From Paraferrimonas haliotis (GTDB taxonomy: Bacteria > Pseudomonadota > Gammaproteobacteria > Enterobacterales > Shewanellaceae), in contig NZ_NRRB01000001.1 of NCBI RefSeq assembly GCF_002282895.1, positions 248,001 through 312,000 of the forward strand: 64,000 nt of DNA, read 5' to 3'. Position 1 is the stretch's first letter. Each line of letters begins with the position of its first letter. The notes under the pieces were generated by a model. The model made no database searches and was not told the DNA's origin. It saw nothing but the letters and a program-made list of their open reading frames with translations. Shown one piece after another: positions 10,110-18,637 of this stretch. Made by a program: the position numbers and the translations under genes.

Positions 10110-10982
10110 TTATTTAGTTCGGTTTTTGTGAGTTTTCAAGGTCTCATACATGGCGGTTGTAACCACCAAAAAACCACCGAGAAGGGTAGAGGAGCTTGGC
10201 ACCTCCCCAAGTATCAACAGCGCTAAAGAAGTGGCGTACAGTGGTTGCAAGCAGTTAATAAAGCTTACGCTCTTAGCCGGCAGCTGTCCTAATGCGGCAT
10301 TAAATAGTGCGTGCGGTAGTGCGGTGAACACCACAGCCAATAAGGCTAACGTGCTCCAATCAGCGCCGCTCATTTGCCAATGTTCATTGCCTAAAAACGG
10401 CAGCAAAATAACGCACGCCACCACGCTTTGTACCAACATTGAATGCTGCCCAGAATACTGACTGAAGTGGCGCTTATACAGTAGGTTTCGTGCGGTAAAT
10501 AAAGCGGCTGAAATCACGCCTAAAATCACGCCTTGGGTTACTTGGTTGCTTAAGTCAAAGCTCGGCATCATCAGCGCCACACCGAAAAACACCACAATCG
10601 ATGCAACCACGTCAACCAGGGCTATCTTTTGCTTGTTTAGGTAGGGCTCAGCCAGTGTCACCATCACCGGGTAGCTGAAAAAGGAGATCACGCCAATAGC
10701 CACCGTCGACAGTTGCATTGATGCAAAGTAGGTCACCCAATGCAAGCAAATCACTACTCCAAGCACGGTACCCCATAAATAATCTTTGGCGTGCTTAAGA
10801 GCGATGGCTTGACCGTTTACCTTAAGCCAAACGGCTAGTACTGCAGCGGCAAGCAGGCATCGCCAAAAGGTAATGTCTAAAGCGGGTAAAGGAATGAGCT
10901 TTGAAAACAAAGCGGTGCCGCCAAATAGCAGCACCGCAGTGTGAAGTTGAAACAGGCTGTTATTCTGCAGTAGCGCTTTCAT
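10110..10982 (-). CDS. DMT/EamA family permease
   Basis: A 290-residue integral membrane protein with about ten hydrophobic segments in two EamA repeats, the form of drug/metabolite transporters. Repeat one begins '[20 protein letters not shown]'; repeat two carries '[20 protein letters not shown]' and ends with '[19 protein letters not shown]', a typical EamA closing helix. The substrate is unknown; relatives export amino acids, metabolites or drugs. Its start lies inside the 3' end of psd with a 23-base overlap, so the two are probably translationally coupled. The usual neighbour of psd at this place is mscM, so this gene is an insertion into a conserved operon. Confidence 0.85.
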   Translation of the reverse strand: MKALLQNNSLFQLHTAVLLFGGTALFSKLIPLPALDITFWRCLLAAAVLAVWLKVNGQAIALKHAKDYLWGTVLGVVICLHWVTYFASMQLSTVAIGVISFFSYPVMVTLAEPYLNKQKIALVDVVASIVVFFGVALMMPSFDLSNQVTQGVILGVISAALFTARNLLYKRHFSQYSGQHSMLVQSVVACVILLPFLGNEHWQMSGADWSTLALLAVVFTALPHALFNAALGQLPAKSVSFINCLQPLYATSLALLILGEVPSSSTLLGGFLVVTTAMYETLKTHKNRTK

Positions 10983-11856
10983 CTTGGCCTTTAATGTGGG
11001 CGAATGGCGTACCCATTACCGTGGGCTGCGACGGCTCGACACCATCGGCAAAGCGGTTAATCGCGTTTTCGCCAAACAAAAGTACAACAGTGCTTCCGAG
11101 TTTGAAGCGACCCATCTCTTCACCTTTTTCTAAGGTAATCGGATTGTTTAACGCGTCGTAGTCCCAATTAAATACGCTCTTACCCGCAGGTGGGGTTACG
11201 GTGCCGGCCCACACGGTTTCAATACTGGCAACAATAGTAGCGCCTACTAATACCATGGCCATTGGGCCAATTTCCGTATCAAAGGTGGCAACAACTCGTT
11301 CGTTGCGGGCAAACAGTCCAGGCACGTTGCGAGCTGTTAATGGGTTCACCGAGAACAAGTCACCGGGTACGTAGGTCATGCTGCGCAGAGTGCCGGCAAT
11401 GGGCATGTGAATGCGGTGGTAGTCCCGCGGCGATAAGTAAATGGTGGCAAACTGGCCATTGGCAAATTGAGCAGCGTGATCGGCACCGCAGGCCAATAGC
11501 TCTTGAGCGCTAAAGTGATGGCCTTTAGCTTGAAAAATGCGTCCTTGTTCAATGGCTCCGCATTGACTTACGCAACCGTCGACTGGGTGGGCAAGCGTAT
11601 TAGTATCTTGGACAATCGGACGAAGACCGGGTTTTAGTTCTCGAGTAAAGAACTCATTGAAGGTGCGAAAAGACTGGGTATCTTCGATGGCCGCTTCGCT
11701 CATGTTCACCTGATATTTCTTGGCGAACCAATTGATGAACGCTGTGGTTAGCCAGCCAGATTTAGACGCCGCAAACGCGCCCACCAAGCGAGATAACAAA
11801 TGCTTAGGCGTCGCGTATTGAATTAAAATTAGGAACTTATCCAAGGTCTTATCCAT
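10960..11856 (-). CDS. psd: Phosphatidylserine decarboxylase proenzyme
   Basis: A 298-residue Psd. It converts phosphatidylserine to phosphatidylethanolamine at the inner membrane. The proenzyme cleaves itself at the LGST motif, seen here at residues 253-256 with Gly254-Ser255 as the cut site; the serine becomes the pyruvoyl cofactor on the alpha chain. Asp93 ('HPVDG') and His147 ('[10 protein letters not shown]') match the Asp-His-Ser triad for self-cleavage. The start codon shares one base with the rsgA stop (TAATG). The C-terminal tail after the alpha chain is short and acidic. Confidence 0.96.
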   Translation of the reverse strand: MDKTLDKFLILIQYATPKHLLSRLVGAFAASKSGWLTTAFINWFAKKYQVNMSEAAIEDTQSFRTFNEFFTRELKPGLRPIVQDTNTLAHPVDGCVSQCGAIEQGRIFQAKGHHFSAQELLACGADHAAQFANGQFATIYLSPRDYHRIHMPIAGTLRSMTYVPGDLFSVNPLTARNVPGLFARNERVVATFDTEIGPMAMVLVGATIVASIETVWAGTVTPPAGKSVFNWDYDALNNPITLEKGEEMGRFKLGSTVVLLFGENAINRFADGVEPSQPTVMGTPFAHIKGQDESATAE

Positions 11857-12893
11857 TAATCTATAGAGGTTTGCTTAATATGGCGCGAATCTTTCTGTTC
11901 GCCCATGCTTTCAATAATTCGTAAATAGTTTTGATATCGGTCAGGGTCTATTTTACCCAGTTCGAGCGCCTCAACGATCGCACAGCCGGGGTCGTCATTA
12001 TGTTTACAATCTCTGAATTTGCAAGCACCAAGGTAATCTCTGAACTCTTTAAAGCACCAGGTCACCCGTTCCCGCTCCATATGCCACAGACCAAATTCGC
12101 GAACTCCAGGGGAGTCGATAAGCGCTCCTCCGCCTTGCAAATGAAGCAGTTTAGCGGTTGTGGTGGTGTGCTGGCCTAATCCGGAGTTTTCCGAAACCTC
12201 GCCTTCAAGCAAGTCCGCTTGTGGCATTAACGCATTCACCAGCGACGATTTGCCCACACCGGATTGCCCCACCAGTATATTGACCTGAGCTTGCATGTTG
12301 TTTGCCAGCTCATCAACACCATTTTCCGCTTTTGCACTGGCTAAAATCACTGGGTAGCCAAGCGCTCGATAGGGTTGTAAGGCGTTGTCGAGCTGGGCCA
12401 TCTCAGCTTCGTCTAACAAGTCGGTTTTATTCAGCACAATGCTAGCATCGATGCCGGTATCTTCTGCAGCAACTAAATAACGGTCGATGATTTGGCTGGA
12501 GAACGCCGGCACCACGCTAGAAACGATAAAAATGTGGTCAATGTTGGCAGCAATGACCTTAACGCCGTCGTAATAATCGGGTCGGGTTAATTGACTGCGA
12601 CGCGGATGAACCGCTTCCACAACGCCACCGTCGTCTGTGGTTGAGCAACGTAAAATGACGTTGTCACCACTGACTAAGCTATCGATGTTGCGTCGCAATT
12701 GAGCTTTTAAGCGCACGCCGTCGTCCGTTTCTACTTCTGCGTGCTGACCATAGCGACTGATCACTCGCGCTTGCAGCTCGGGCCCTAGAGTGTCGTCATC
12801 GGGGATGACGGTTTGGGTCTGCTGCAATTTCTTAGAACGGTTGGCTTTTATTCGCCGTAACTGACCTTTACTCAGTTTTTTACGCTTAGTCAC
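11856..12893 (-). CDS. rsgA: Small ribosomal subunit biogenesis GTPase RsgA
   Basis: A 345-residue circularly permuted GTPase that checks maturation of the 30S subunit and releases RbfA. Domains in order: a basic N-terminal tail with '[15 protein letters not shown]', an OB fold (about 38-105), then GTPase motifs in permuted order: G4 'NKTD' (155-158), G1 'GQSGVGKSS' (209-217) and G3 'DSPG' (260-263). A C-terminal zinc site follows, with Cys291, Cys296, His298 and Cys304. Length matches E. coli RsgA. It is the first gene of the rsgA-psd operon and is divergent from orn, with about 90 bases between the start codons. Confidence 0.96.
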   Translation of the reverse strand: MTKRKKLSKGQLRRIKANRSKKLQQTQTVIPDDDTLGPELQARVISRYGQHAEVETDDGVRLKAQLRRNIDSLVSGDNVILRCSTTDDGGVVEAVHPRRSQLTRPDYYDGVKVIAANIDHIFIVSSVVPAFSSQIIDRYLVAAEDTGIDASIVLNKTDLLDEAEMAQLDNALQPYRALGYPVILASAKAENGVDELANNMQAQVNILVGQSGVGKSSLVNALMPQADLLEGEVSENSGLGQHTTTTAKLLHLQGGGALIDSPGVREFGLWHMERERVTWCFKEFRDYLGACKFRDCKHNDDPGCAIVEALELGKIDPDRYQNYLRIIESMGEQKDSRHIKQTSID

Positions 12894-12983
12894 TAATCAA
12901 GCTCATATAATAGTTGAAGCTGAAACAAGGCGGTATCATACTACTTTCTCATCAAAAACTCTAAATAAGGAGTGTCACAGGGC

Positions 12984-13529
12984 ATGGCTCAAGACGCGCA
13001 AAATCTCATCTGGGTTGATTTAGAAATGACGGGCTTAGACCCAAAAGTCGATCGAATCATTGAAATTGCTACCATAGTGACCGATAAAGAGTTGAATTTG
13101 GTGGCAGAAGGGCCGGTGTTAGCCATTCATCAAAGTGACCAGCAGTTGGCGCTTATGGACGACTGGAATCAGAAGCACCACGGCCAGTCGGGTTTGATTG
13201 AACGAGTCAAGCAAAGCCAAATAACCGAAGCCGATGCCATCGCCCAAACCATTGAGTTTTTAAGGTTGCACGTGCCGCCGGGCAAATCGCCCATGTGCGG
13301 TAACAGCATTGGCCAAGATCGACGCTTTTTAAACGCGTACATGCCGGAGCTTGAAAATTATTTTCACTATCGCAACTTAGACGTGAGCTCGATAAAAGAA
13401 GTTACTCGTCGTTGGGCGCCGCAAGTGCTTAAAAACTTTAGCAAGAAGAATACCCATCAGGCGCTCGATGACATTCGTGAGTCAGTGCAAGAATTGCGAT
13501 TCTACCGTGAGCACGTATTCAAAATTTAA
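12984..13529 (+). CDS. orn: Oligoribonuclease
   Basis: A DEDDh 3'-5' exonuclease of 181 residues that degrades RNA dinucleotides and other very short oligoribonucleotides, including pGpG from cyclic-di-GMP breakdown. '[10 protein letters not shown]' holds the first Asp and Glu, '[11 protein letters not shown]' the second Asp, and '[12 protein letters not shown]' the His and last Asp. The frame is also open to a GTG at 12972, but that codon lies inside the AAGGAG ribosome binding site (12967-12972), so the ATG at 12984 is the better start and gives the family's normal length. Four tRNA-Gly genes follow, as glyVXY follows orn in E. coli. Confidence 0.95.
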   Translation: MAQDAQNLIWVDLEMTGLDPKVDRIIEIATIVTDKELNLVAEGPVLAIHQSDQQLALMDDWNQKHHGQSGLIERVKQSQITEADAIAQTIEFLRLHVPPGKSPMCGNSIGQDRRFLNAYMPELENYFHYRNLDVSSIKEVTRRWAPQVLKNFSKKNTHQALDDIRESVQELRFYREHVFKI

Positions 13530-13558
13530 GCAAACGCGCCAAAAAACGCAATCGGGGG

Positions 13559-13586
13559 TTGCATGGCGGATAAAATCGCCTATAAT
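13559..13586 (+). promoter_or_regulatory. Sigma-70 promoter for the tRNA-Gly array
   Basis: TTGCAT (13559-13564), a 16-base spacer and a perfect TATAAT (13581-13586) are followed by GCGGC. A GC-rich discriminator next to the start site is typical of stringently controlled stable-RNA promoters. The first tRNA begins 55 bases after the -10 box. Confidence 0.8.
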
Positions 13587-13640
13587 GCGGCTCTCTCAAA
13601 CGGGATGGCTTCCGTTATACTGAGAGAATGAAAAGTTGAT

Positions 13641-13716
13641 GCGAGTATAGCTCAGCTGGTAGAGCGCGACCTTGCCAAGGTCGAGGTCACGAGTTCGAAC
13701 CTCGTTACTCGCTCCA
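13641..13716 (+). tRNA. tRNA-Gly (GCC), copy 1
   Basis: A 76-base cloverleaf with encoded CCA. Acceptor stem GCGAGTA pairs with TACTCGC; the anticodon loop is TTGCCAA, giving anticodon GCC; the T arm contains GAGTTCGAACCTC. The sequence is very close to E. coli tRNA-Gly3. Confidence 0.97.
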
Positions 13717-13745
13717 ATTCAACTTTTCAGTGATAAAAATGGTGT

Positions 13746-13821
13746 GCGAGTATAGCTCAGCTGGTAGAGCGCGACCTTGCCAAGGTCGAGGTCACGAGTT
13801 CGAACCTCGTTACTCGCTCCA
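13746..13821 (+). tRNA. tRNA-Gly (GCC), copy 2
   Basis: Identical to copy 1 over all 76 bases, including encoded CCA and anticodon GCC. The 29-base spacer before it is nearly the same as the spacer after it, which points to tandem duplication of the tRNA with its flank. Confidence 0.97.
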
Positions 13822-13849
13822 ATTCAACTTTTTAGAGATAAAAATGGGC

Positions 13850-13925
13850 GCGAGTATAGCTCAGCTGGTAGAGCGCGACCTTGCCAAGGTCGAGGTCACG
13901 AGTTCGAACCTCGTTACTCGCTCCA
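13850..13925 (+). tRNA. tRNA-Gly (GCC), copy 3
   Basis: Identical in sequence to copies 1 and 2, with anticodon GCC and encoded CCA. It is followed by a different, shorter spacer of 20 bases. Confidence 0.97.
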
Positions 13926-13945
13926 AATTGCTTATCCCCAAGGAC

Positions 13946-14021
13946 GCGAGTATAGCTCAGCTGGTAGAGCGCAACCTTGCCAAGGTTGAGGTCACGAGTT
14001 CGAACCTCGTTACTCGCTCCA
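13946..14021 (+). tRNA. tRNA-Gly (GCC), copy 4, with a compensated anticodon-stem pair
   Basis: Same as the other copies except at one anticodon-stem pair: G-C at position 28-42 is replaced by A-U, seen as CAACC/GGTTG in place of CGACC/GGTCG. Both bases changed together, so the stem and function are kept. No strong intrinsic terminator follows; the next 200 bases are AT-rich with only a weak ATCACA/TGTGAT pairing. Confidence 0.97.
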
Positions 14022-14235
14022 ATTTCTATTTTTTCCCACACTCAGTTAAATGCACTTTTGAATCACAAAGATTTTGTGTTGGTGTGTGATCCAGCTCTGC
14101 TTTTGCGTTTTTTTATCCGCTAGTTTGGGTAAAGTCAGACCTTTTTATGATCCTGCTCACCAAAATTAACTAAATTTACTCTGATAATTCCAACATCAAA
14201 TTTACATTTTGTTTTTTAATTATTGGGATAATTAT

Positions 14236-14691
14236 ATGCGGATCCAACAACTGCAAGAACTCATTGAGTATGTAGCTGCATGCCGAAAGGACATGGCGTC
14301 ACTGTATCAACGTTTAGCGCAACAGGCTGACTCGTCACGAGTGACCTTAATGCTTGAATATTTAGTGACTCACGAAAACGAAGTGTCTGAAAAACTGTTG
14401 GAGTACGTCGCAGATGCGCCGGATACGGTTTTGCAGGCTTGGCTTAAAGATTTCCTATTCGAAGACTTTAAGAGCAACTGTGAAAAAATTGAAATTCCAG
14501 CCGACATCAGCGAAGAGCAAATCTTGGATTTGCATTTATCATTGGAAAATAAGCTCATTGGCTTATTAGAAGAGAACGCTGCTCGCTTAGGAACTAAGGC
14601 CGCCAAACAAGCGTTGGAGCAGTTGATCTTAGTAGAGAAGAATCGTCAGAAGCGACTGGTTCACTCGACGATGAGAATGGATGACATTTAA
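14236..14691 (+). CDS. Unknown 151-residue helical protein
   Basis: I do not recognise this protein. It is acidic and almost wholly helical in composition, with 'QLQELIEYVAACRKDMASLYQ' and a later 'YLVTHENEVSEKLLEY'. Spaced Glu and His residues in paired helices loosely recall ferritin-like or rubrerythrin-like bundles (for example 'HENE' near residue 49 and 'LENKL' near 98), but no complete metal-site pattern is clear. There is no signal peptide or membrane segment. The frame is open to a TTG at 14209, but the ATG at 14236 after GGGATAATTAT is the more likely start. It stands where queG lies in E. coli, between the orn-tRNA block and nnr. Confidence 0.7.
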   Translation: MRIQQLQELIEYVAACRKDMASLYQRLAQQADSSRVTLMLEYLVTHENEVSEKLLEYVADAPDTVLQAWLKDFLFEDFKSNCEKIEIPADISEEQILDLHLSLENKLIGLLEENAARLGTKAAKQALEQLILVEKNRQKRLVHSTMRMDDI

Positions 14692-14712
14692 TCGTCATTC
14701 TTAGGTTGCACT

Positions 14713-14765
14713 AAAAGCACTTTGCCAGTAACTTGGTCTGACCAGTTGCAGGGAGTGCTTTTTTT
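14713..14765 (+). terminator. Compound hairpin with T tract ending on the DUF4442 start codon
   Basis: Outer stem AAAAGCACT (14713-14721) pairs with AGTGCTTTT (14754-14762). An inner hairpin lies inside it: AACT (14730-14733) with AGTT (14744-14747), and GGT with ACC. The T run continues to 14765, directly before the ATG at 14766. AGGGAG (14750-14755), the only plausible ribosome binding site for the next gene, touches the 3' arm. It can terminate the upstream transcript, and it may also limit translation of the downstream gene. Confidence 0.6.
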
Positions 14766-15254
14766 ATGACTAAACCTAACCGCGTTGTTCGCCAAATCCA
14801 GCCACTACACAAGCTGCCCAGTTGGCTATTTTCCTTTGTTAGCAGTTTTGCGTTTAACCGTTTGGTGCCGTTTTCGCGCACAGCAGGGCAAAAGTTTGTG
14901 CGTTGGGATCACACCGGCGTCGAAATTTTCCTCAAAAATCGCAAAAAAGTGCAAAACCACATTAAAACACCCCATGCCGCAGCCATGGTTTTAGCGGCTG
15001 AAACCGCCTCTGGGGCGGCCATGGCTTGGTTCTTGCCGGACGACAAACTTCCTTTGATAAAGAACATGGACGTGGCCTTTGTAAAACGTGCAAGCGGAGA
15101 CATTAGCGCCGTGGCCAGTATTACTCCAGAGCAAATTGCCGCCATGGAAAACGAAGAAAAAGGCAGTTTTTGGGTGGAGGTGACCATCACCGACGCCGTC
15201 GCCATTGAGCCGGTTATTGCCAAGATGGAATGGGCTTGGATAACAAAACGTTAA
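14766..15254 (+). CDS. DUF4442 hot-dog fold protein (putative thioesterase)
   Basis: A 162-residue protein matching the DUF4442 family, whose fold is that of hot-dog thioesterases of the PaaI type; the substrate is not known. Visible family features are the N-terminal 'FNRLVPFSRTAG', 'NRKKVQNHIKTPHAAAMVLAAE' around the central helix (residues about 57-78), with 'TASGAAMAW' following, and the closing strands 'FWVEVTITDA'. No signal peptide. The ATG directly follows a T tract (see the hairpin entry), so its expression may be linked to that structure. It is separated from nnr by 95 bases on the same strand. Confidence 0.78.
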   Translation: MTKPNRVVRQIQPLHKLPSWLFSFVSSFAFNRLVPFSRTAGQKFVRWDHTGVEIFLKNRKKVQNHIKTPHAAAMVLAAETASGAAMAWFLPDDKLPLIKNMDVAFVKRASGDISAVASITPEQIAAMENEEKGSFWVEVTITDAVAIEPVIAKMEWAWITKR

Positions 15255-15349
15255 TCAACCTCTCAGTTGTTGCATGGGTCGCTAGCAGGTGATGCTGCAA
15301 GCGTCTAAAATTCATCGGTATTGGTGCTTTTTAGGAATCTGCTGCAGCC

Positions 15350-16846
15350 ATGCCCTTGTCTCAATTACAACACAATTATTTTTATCGCGCCGAGCACATC
15401 CGTGTGACGGAAGAAGGTGTTATCGATAGCGGTTTAATCAGCGGTTATCGACTAATGCAACAAGCCGCTCAAGCCGTGTTTGATGTTATCGAAAGCCGCT
15501 ATCCCCAGGGTAAAATTTGTATTGTTTGCGGACCGGGTAACAACGGCGGCGACGGTTACGAGTTAGCCCACCTTTGCCATCAAGCGGGTCGAGCGGTACA
15601 AGTGCTACAATGGGCACCGCATAAAGCGGTCAGTGGTGATGCTCACGTTGCCCGCTCAAACCTAAAAGCCACAGGCGTTGCGATTCAGCCTATTGAACAC
15701 GAAGCCCAATTGCCTATTGCTGAGGATTGCCAGTTAATCGTCGATGCCATTCTCGGTAATCGTTGTCGCAGTGAGGCCAATGCAGCGCTGAGTGCGCTGT
15801 TTCGCAGTATTAATCAGCACTCGGCAGATGTTGTCAGTGTCGACATACCCTCTGGTTTACACGCCGACACCGGCGTGGCCATCAACGGCGCGGTTAATGC
15901 CAACATCACCGTCACCTTTGGCGCTTATAAACTTGGGTTGCTAACCGGGCAAGCGCGACTTTATCGAGGGCAATTGTTGTTAGCGGACTTAGGCATTGGC
16001 GATCAGTTTGAGCGCTACAGCCAGCACTTAGGTCAGCGTTGTGACGCCCGTGATATCGCTACATTCATCAAGCCTCGGCAAGCCACCGCGCATAAGGGGC
16101 AACACGGCAAATTAACCGTGATTGGCGGTGATTTGGGCATGCCAGGGTCGGTTAAGCTGGCGGCCGAAGCGGCGTTGCGAGCCGGCACCGGTTTGGTTAC
16201 TGTGGTGTCTCATGAACAACATCAGGCCGCCATTTTGCAAAATCGACCGGAACTCATGTTTTGTCGCTGCGAATTGGTGGATATGGAGGTTTATTCGAGA
16301 CTCGGTTGGGCCAATGTTCTGCTGCTTGGACCGGGCCTAGGACAACAAGAATGGGGCTACAACTTGTTTAAAGCGTGTATATTGAGCGAGAAGCCGTTGG
16401 TGTTAGATGCCGATGGGCTTAACATGCTGGCTATTGAGCCGTCGCGCAATGACAATTGGATTCTAACGCCCCATTCCGCTGAAGCTGCTCGACTTTTACA
16501 ATGCAACGTTACTGAGATAGAAAATAATCGCTTACAAGCGGTGCAAGCCTTGCAACAAAAGTTTGGCGGCGTGGTCTTACTAAAAGGTCCGGGTACCTTG
16601 ATATACGATGGCCAACAACTGGTGGTTGCCGATGTTGGCAATCCAGGGCTTGCGGTGGCGGGCAGTGGCGACTTATTATCGGGTATTATTGCTGCAATAT
16701 GGGCCCAGGGACTGAGTGCCTTTGACTCAACCGTTGCAGCGGCGCTTATTCATGGCAGCGCTGCAGACGTTGCTGCAGAAAAAGGCCAGCGTGGTATGCT
16801 ACCCAGCGACTTATTGCCTTATATTCGAACAATGGTTAATCCCTAA
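15350..16846 (+). CDS. nnr: Bifunctional NAD(P)H-hydrate epimerase / ADP-dependent dehydratase
   Basis: A 498-residue fusion of two repair enzymes. The N half (YjeF_N, about 1-215) epimerises damaged NAD(P)HX and carries 'CGPGNNGGDGYELA' and 'VDIPSGLHADTG'. The C half (about 225-495) dehydrates S-NAD(P)HX with ADP and carries 'GKLTVIGGDLGMPGS', 'ILTPHSAEAARLL' and the nucleotide-binding 'NPGLAVAGSGDLLSGI'. Length and order are as in E. coli Nnr. It heads the nnr-tsaE-amiB-mutL-miaA-hfq-hflXKC run; tsaE starts four bases after its stop. Confidence 0.95.
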   Translation: MPLSQLQHNYFYRAEHIRVTEEGVIDSGLISGYRLMQQAAQAVFDVIESRYPQGKICIVCGPGNNGGDGYELAHLCHQAGRAVQVLQWAPHKAVSGDAHVARSNLKATGVAIQPIEHEAQLPIAEDCQLIVDAILGNRCRSEANAALSALFRSINQHSADVVSVDIPSGLHADTGVAINGAVNANITVTFGAYKLGLLTGQARLYRGQLLLADLGIGDQFERYSQHLGQRCDARDIATFIKPRQATAHKGQHGKLTVIGGDLGMPGSVKLAAEAALRAGTGLVTVVSHEQHQAAILQNRPELMFCRCELVDMEVYSRLGWANVLLLGPGLGQQEWGYNLFKACILSEKPLVLDADGLNMLAIEPSRNDNWILTPHSAEAARLLQCNVTEIENNRLQAVQALQQKFGGVVLLKGPGTLIYDGQQLVVADVGNPGLAVAGSGDLLSGIIAAIWAQGLSAFDSTVAAALIHGSAADVAAEKGQRGMLPSDLLPYIRTMVNP

Positions 16847-16850
16847 AATA

Positions 16851-17312
16851 ATGACACTAATAAAAGAATTTAACGTCGCCGATGAAGCGCAAAGCACCCG
16901 TTTAGGCCAGCAATTATCGCAACAACTGACGGCACCCTTTGTGGTTTATCTGGACGGCCCTTTAGGCGCAGGCAAGACCACTTTTAGTCGCGGTATTATT
17001 CAAGGGTTAGGGCATAAAGGCGCGGTAAAAAGCCCTACCTATACTCTGGTGGAGCCATACGAGCTGCCCAAGTTAACCCTGTATCATTTCGATTTGTATC
17101 GTTTAAGTGATCCCGAAGAATTAGAATTTATGGGTATCCGAGACTACTTTAATGATGGCAGCATTTGTCTCATTGAATGGCCGGAGCGTGGCTTTGGTTG
17201 TATTGAGGCTGCTGATTTAATAATAAAAATAAGGTACTTTGAAGAAGGGCGGCAGTTCACTATTGAAGCCCATTCAGATAAGGCCAAAGGAATAATAGAA
17301 AAATTGTCGTAA
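16851..17312 (+). CDS. tsaE: tRNA threonylcarbamoyladenosine biosynthesis ATPase TsaE
   Basis: A 153-residue P-loop ATPase required, with TsaB and TsaD, to place threonylcarbamoyl on A37 of tRNAs that read ANN codons. The Walker A motif 'GPLGAGKTTFSRG' lies at residues 36-48; 'SPTYTLVEPY' and 'HFDLYRL' follow in the family order, then 'ICLIEWPERG'. The frame is open further upstream inside nnr, but the ATG at 16851, four bases after the nnr stop, gives the normal family length. amiB starts one base after its stop. Confidence 0.95.
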   Translation: MTLIKEFNVADEAQSTRLGQQLSQQLTAPFVVYLDGPLGAGKTTFSRGIIQGLGHKGAVKSPTYTLVEPYELPKLTLYHFDLYRLSDPEELEFMGIRDYFNDGSICLIEWPERGFGCIEAADLIIKIRYFEEGRQFTIEAHSDKAKGIIEKLS

Positions 17313-17313
17313 C

Positions 17314-18633
17314 ATGAAACAATGGACATTGATTTGGATAAAGCTCAGTTTATTGGCAAGCTTTATCTTTGCGGCTACACCCGCTCTCGCTAATAAAGTC
17401 GAAAACATTCGCTTTTCCGGTAAAGACGGAAACACGCGGGTGGTGTTTGATTTATCCAGCAAACCTAGCTACAACGTGTTTTCCTTAAAGTCACCCGATC
17501 GATTGGTGATAGATCTTGCGTCTACCCGTTCAGAGGTCTCGGTTAACAAGTTGCAAAGCCCTGGGCGCTTAATTAAGAAAGTGCGCAACAGCAAACCTCC
17601 GAAAAGCAGTGACCATCGTTTTGTTCTCGATTTGTCGCAAAAAGCCAGTTTTAAGCATTTCACGTTAGCGCCAGTGCCGCCCTACGGCTACCGGCTGGTG
17701 GTGGATTTAGCGGTTGACCAACCTATTAAGCAAACTGTTGCTACTACCGCACCCGCGGCTCAACGCGACGTGGTGGTTGCTGTAGATGCCGGCCATGGTG
17801 GCCGAGATCCTGGCTCCATTGGGCCGGCCGGCACTAAGGAAAAAGCGCTAACTCTGGAGATCTCAAAGCGTCTTGCTAAAAAAATTAACGCAACGTCAGG
17901 CATGCGAGCGGTGTTGATACGCAGCAATGACTCCTACGTTGATCTGACCGAGCGTTCGGAGCGAGCTCGCCGTGCCAAAGCCGATATCTTGCTGTCGATT
18001 CACGCCGACGCCTTTCGAACGCCACAGCCTCGCGGTGCCGGGGTATTCGTTCTTTCGGATAATCGCTACACTCGAGAAACCAATAAGTTGTTGCGCTCAG
18101 AAGATAAATATACCGAGCTGGTCGGAGCCGGCGAAGCCATTAAAAATGCCGAAGGCGGCGAAGACGTGGCGCAATGGTTGGTAGAGCTCAACAGTGTTCG
18201 TTCATTGGAGCAAGCCCGTACCGCTGGCCAGCAAATTTATAAAGAGATGGACAGAGTTACCCGCATGCACCGTCCCAAAGTCGAATACAAAAGCTTAGCG
18301 GTGCTCAAAGCCACGGACATACCGTCATTACTTATTGAAACGGGCTTTTTATCCAATCCGCAAGAAGAAAAAATGCTGAAAACCCGCAGCCATCAAGAGA
18401 AGTTGGTAACCGCCATACACAAAGGTCTGTTGTCGCACTTTTACAACAATCCACCCGAGCAAACGTTATTTGCCCAACGAGGAGCAACCGTGCGCTACAA
18501 GGTTCGCTCCGGTGACAGCCTATCCGCCATTGCTCAGGTTCATGGGGTGAAAGTATCGGAAATCAAGAAAATTAATAAGCTCAGCAGCAGTAACATCCGG
18601 ATTGGGCAAACCTTGATGATACCAAGGCGATAA
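17314..18633 (+). CDS. amiB: N-acetylmuramoyl-L-alanine amidase AmiB with C-terminal LysM
   Basis: A 439-residue exported cell-wall hydrolase that removes stem peptides from peptidoglycan during cell separation; E. coli AmiB is activated by EnvC. Domains: signal peptide (about 1-26, ending TPALA), AMIN septum-targeting domain (about 28-135, 'RFSGKDGNTRVVFDLS'), Amidase_3 zinc domain (about 150-370) with 'VDAGHGGRDPGS', 'LSIHADAF' and 'LIETGFLSNP' carrying ligand and catalytic residues, and one LysM (about 393-437) starting 'YKVRSGDSLSAIAQ'. E. coli AmiB also ends in LysM. It sits four bases upstream of mutL. Confidence 0.95.
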   Translation: MKQWTLIWIKLSLLASFIFAATPALANKVENIRFSGKDGNTRVVFDLSSKPSYNVFSLKSPDRLVIDLASTRSEVSVNKLQSPGRLIKKVRNSKPPKSSDHRFVLDLSQKASFKHFTLAPVPPYGYRLVVDLAVDQPIKQTVATTAPAAQRDVVVAVDAGHGGRDPGSIGPAGTKEKALTLEISKRLAKKINATSGMRAVLIRSNDSYVDLTERSERARRAKADILLSIHADAFRTPQPRGAGVFVLSDNRYTRETNKLLRSEDKYTELVGAGEAIKNAEGGEDVAQWLVELNSVRSLEQARTAGQQIYKEMDRVTRMHRPKVEYKSLAVLKATDIPSLLIETGFLSNPQEEKMLKTRSHQEKLVTAIHKGLLSHFYNNPPEQTLFAQRGATVRYKVRSGDSLSAIAQVHGVKVSEIKKINKLSSSNIRIGQTLMIPRR

Positions 18634-18637
18634 ATCA

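Noticed and set aside
13641-14021. Repeat-spacer pattern that could be read as a short CRISPR array
   Set aside because: The repeats are 76 bases, form tRNA cloverleaves with encoded CCA, and two spacers are nearly identical; none of this fits a CRISPR array.
13730-14089. A 119-codon frame with repeated 'SIAQLVER' blocks
   Set aside because: It is a translation of the tandem tRNA-Gly genes, a well-known false protein call; the cloverleaves explain the sequence fully.
14022-14208. Possible intrinsic terminator after the tRNA array
   Set aside because: Only a weak six-base ATCACA/TGTGAT pairing with a long loop is visible, and the later T run is too far from it.
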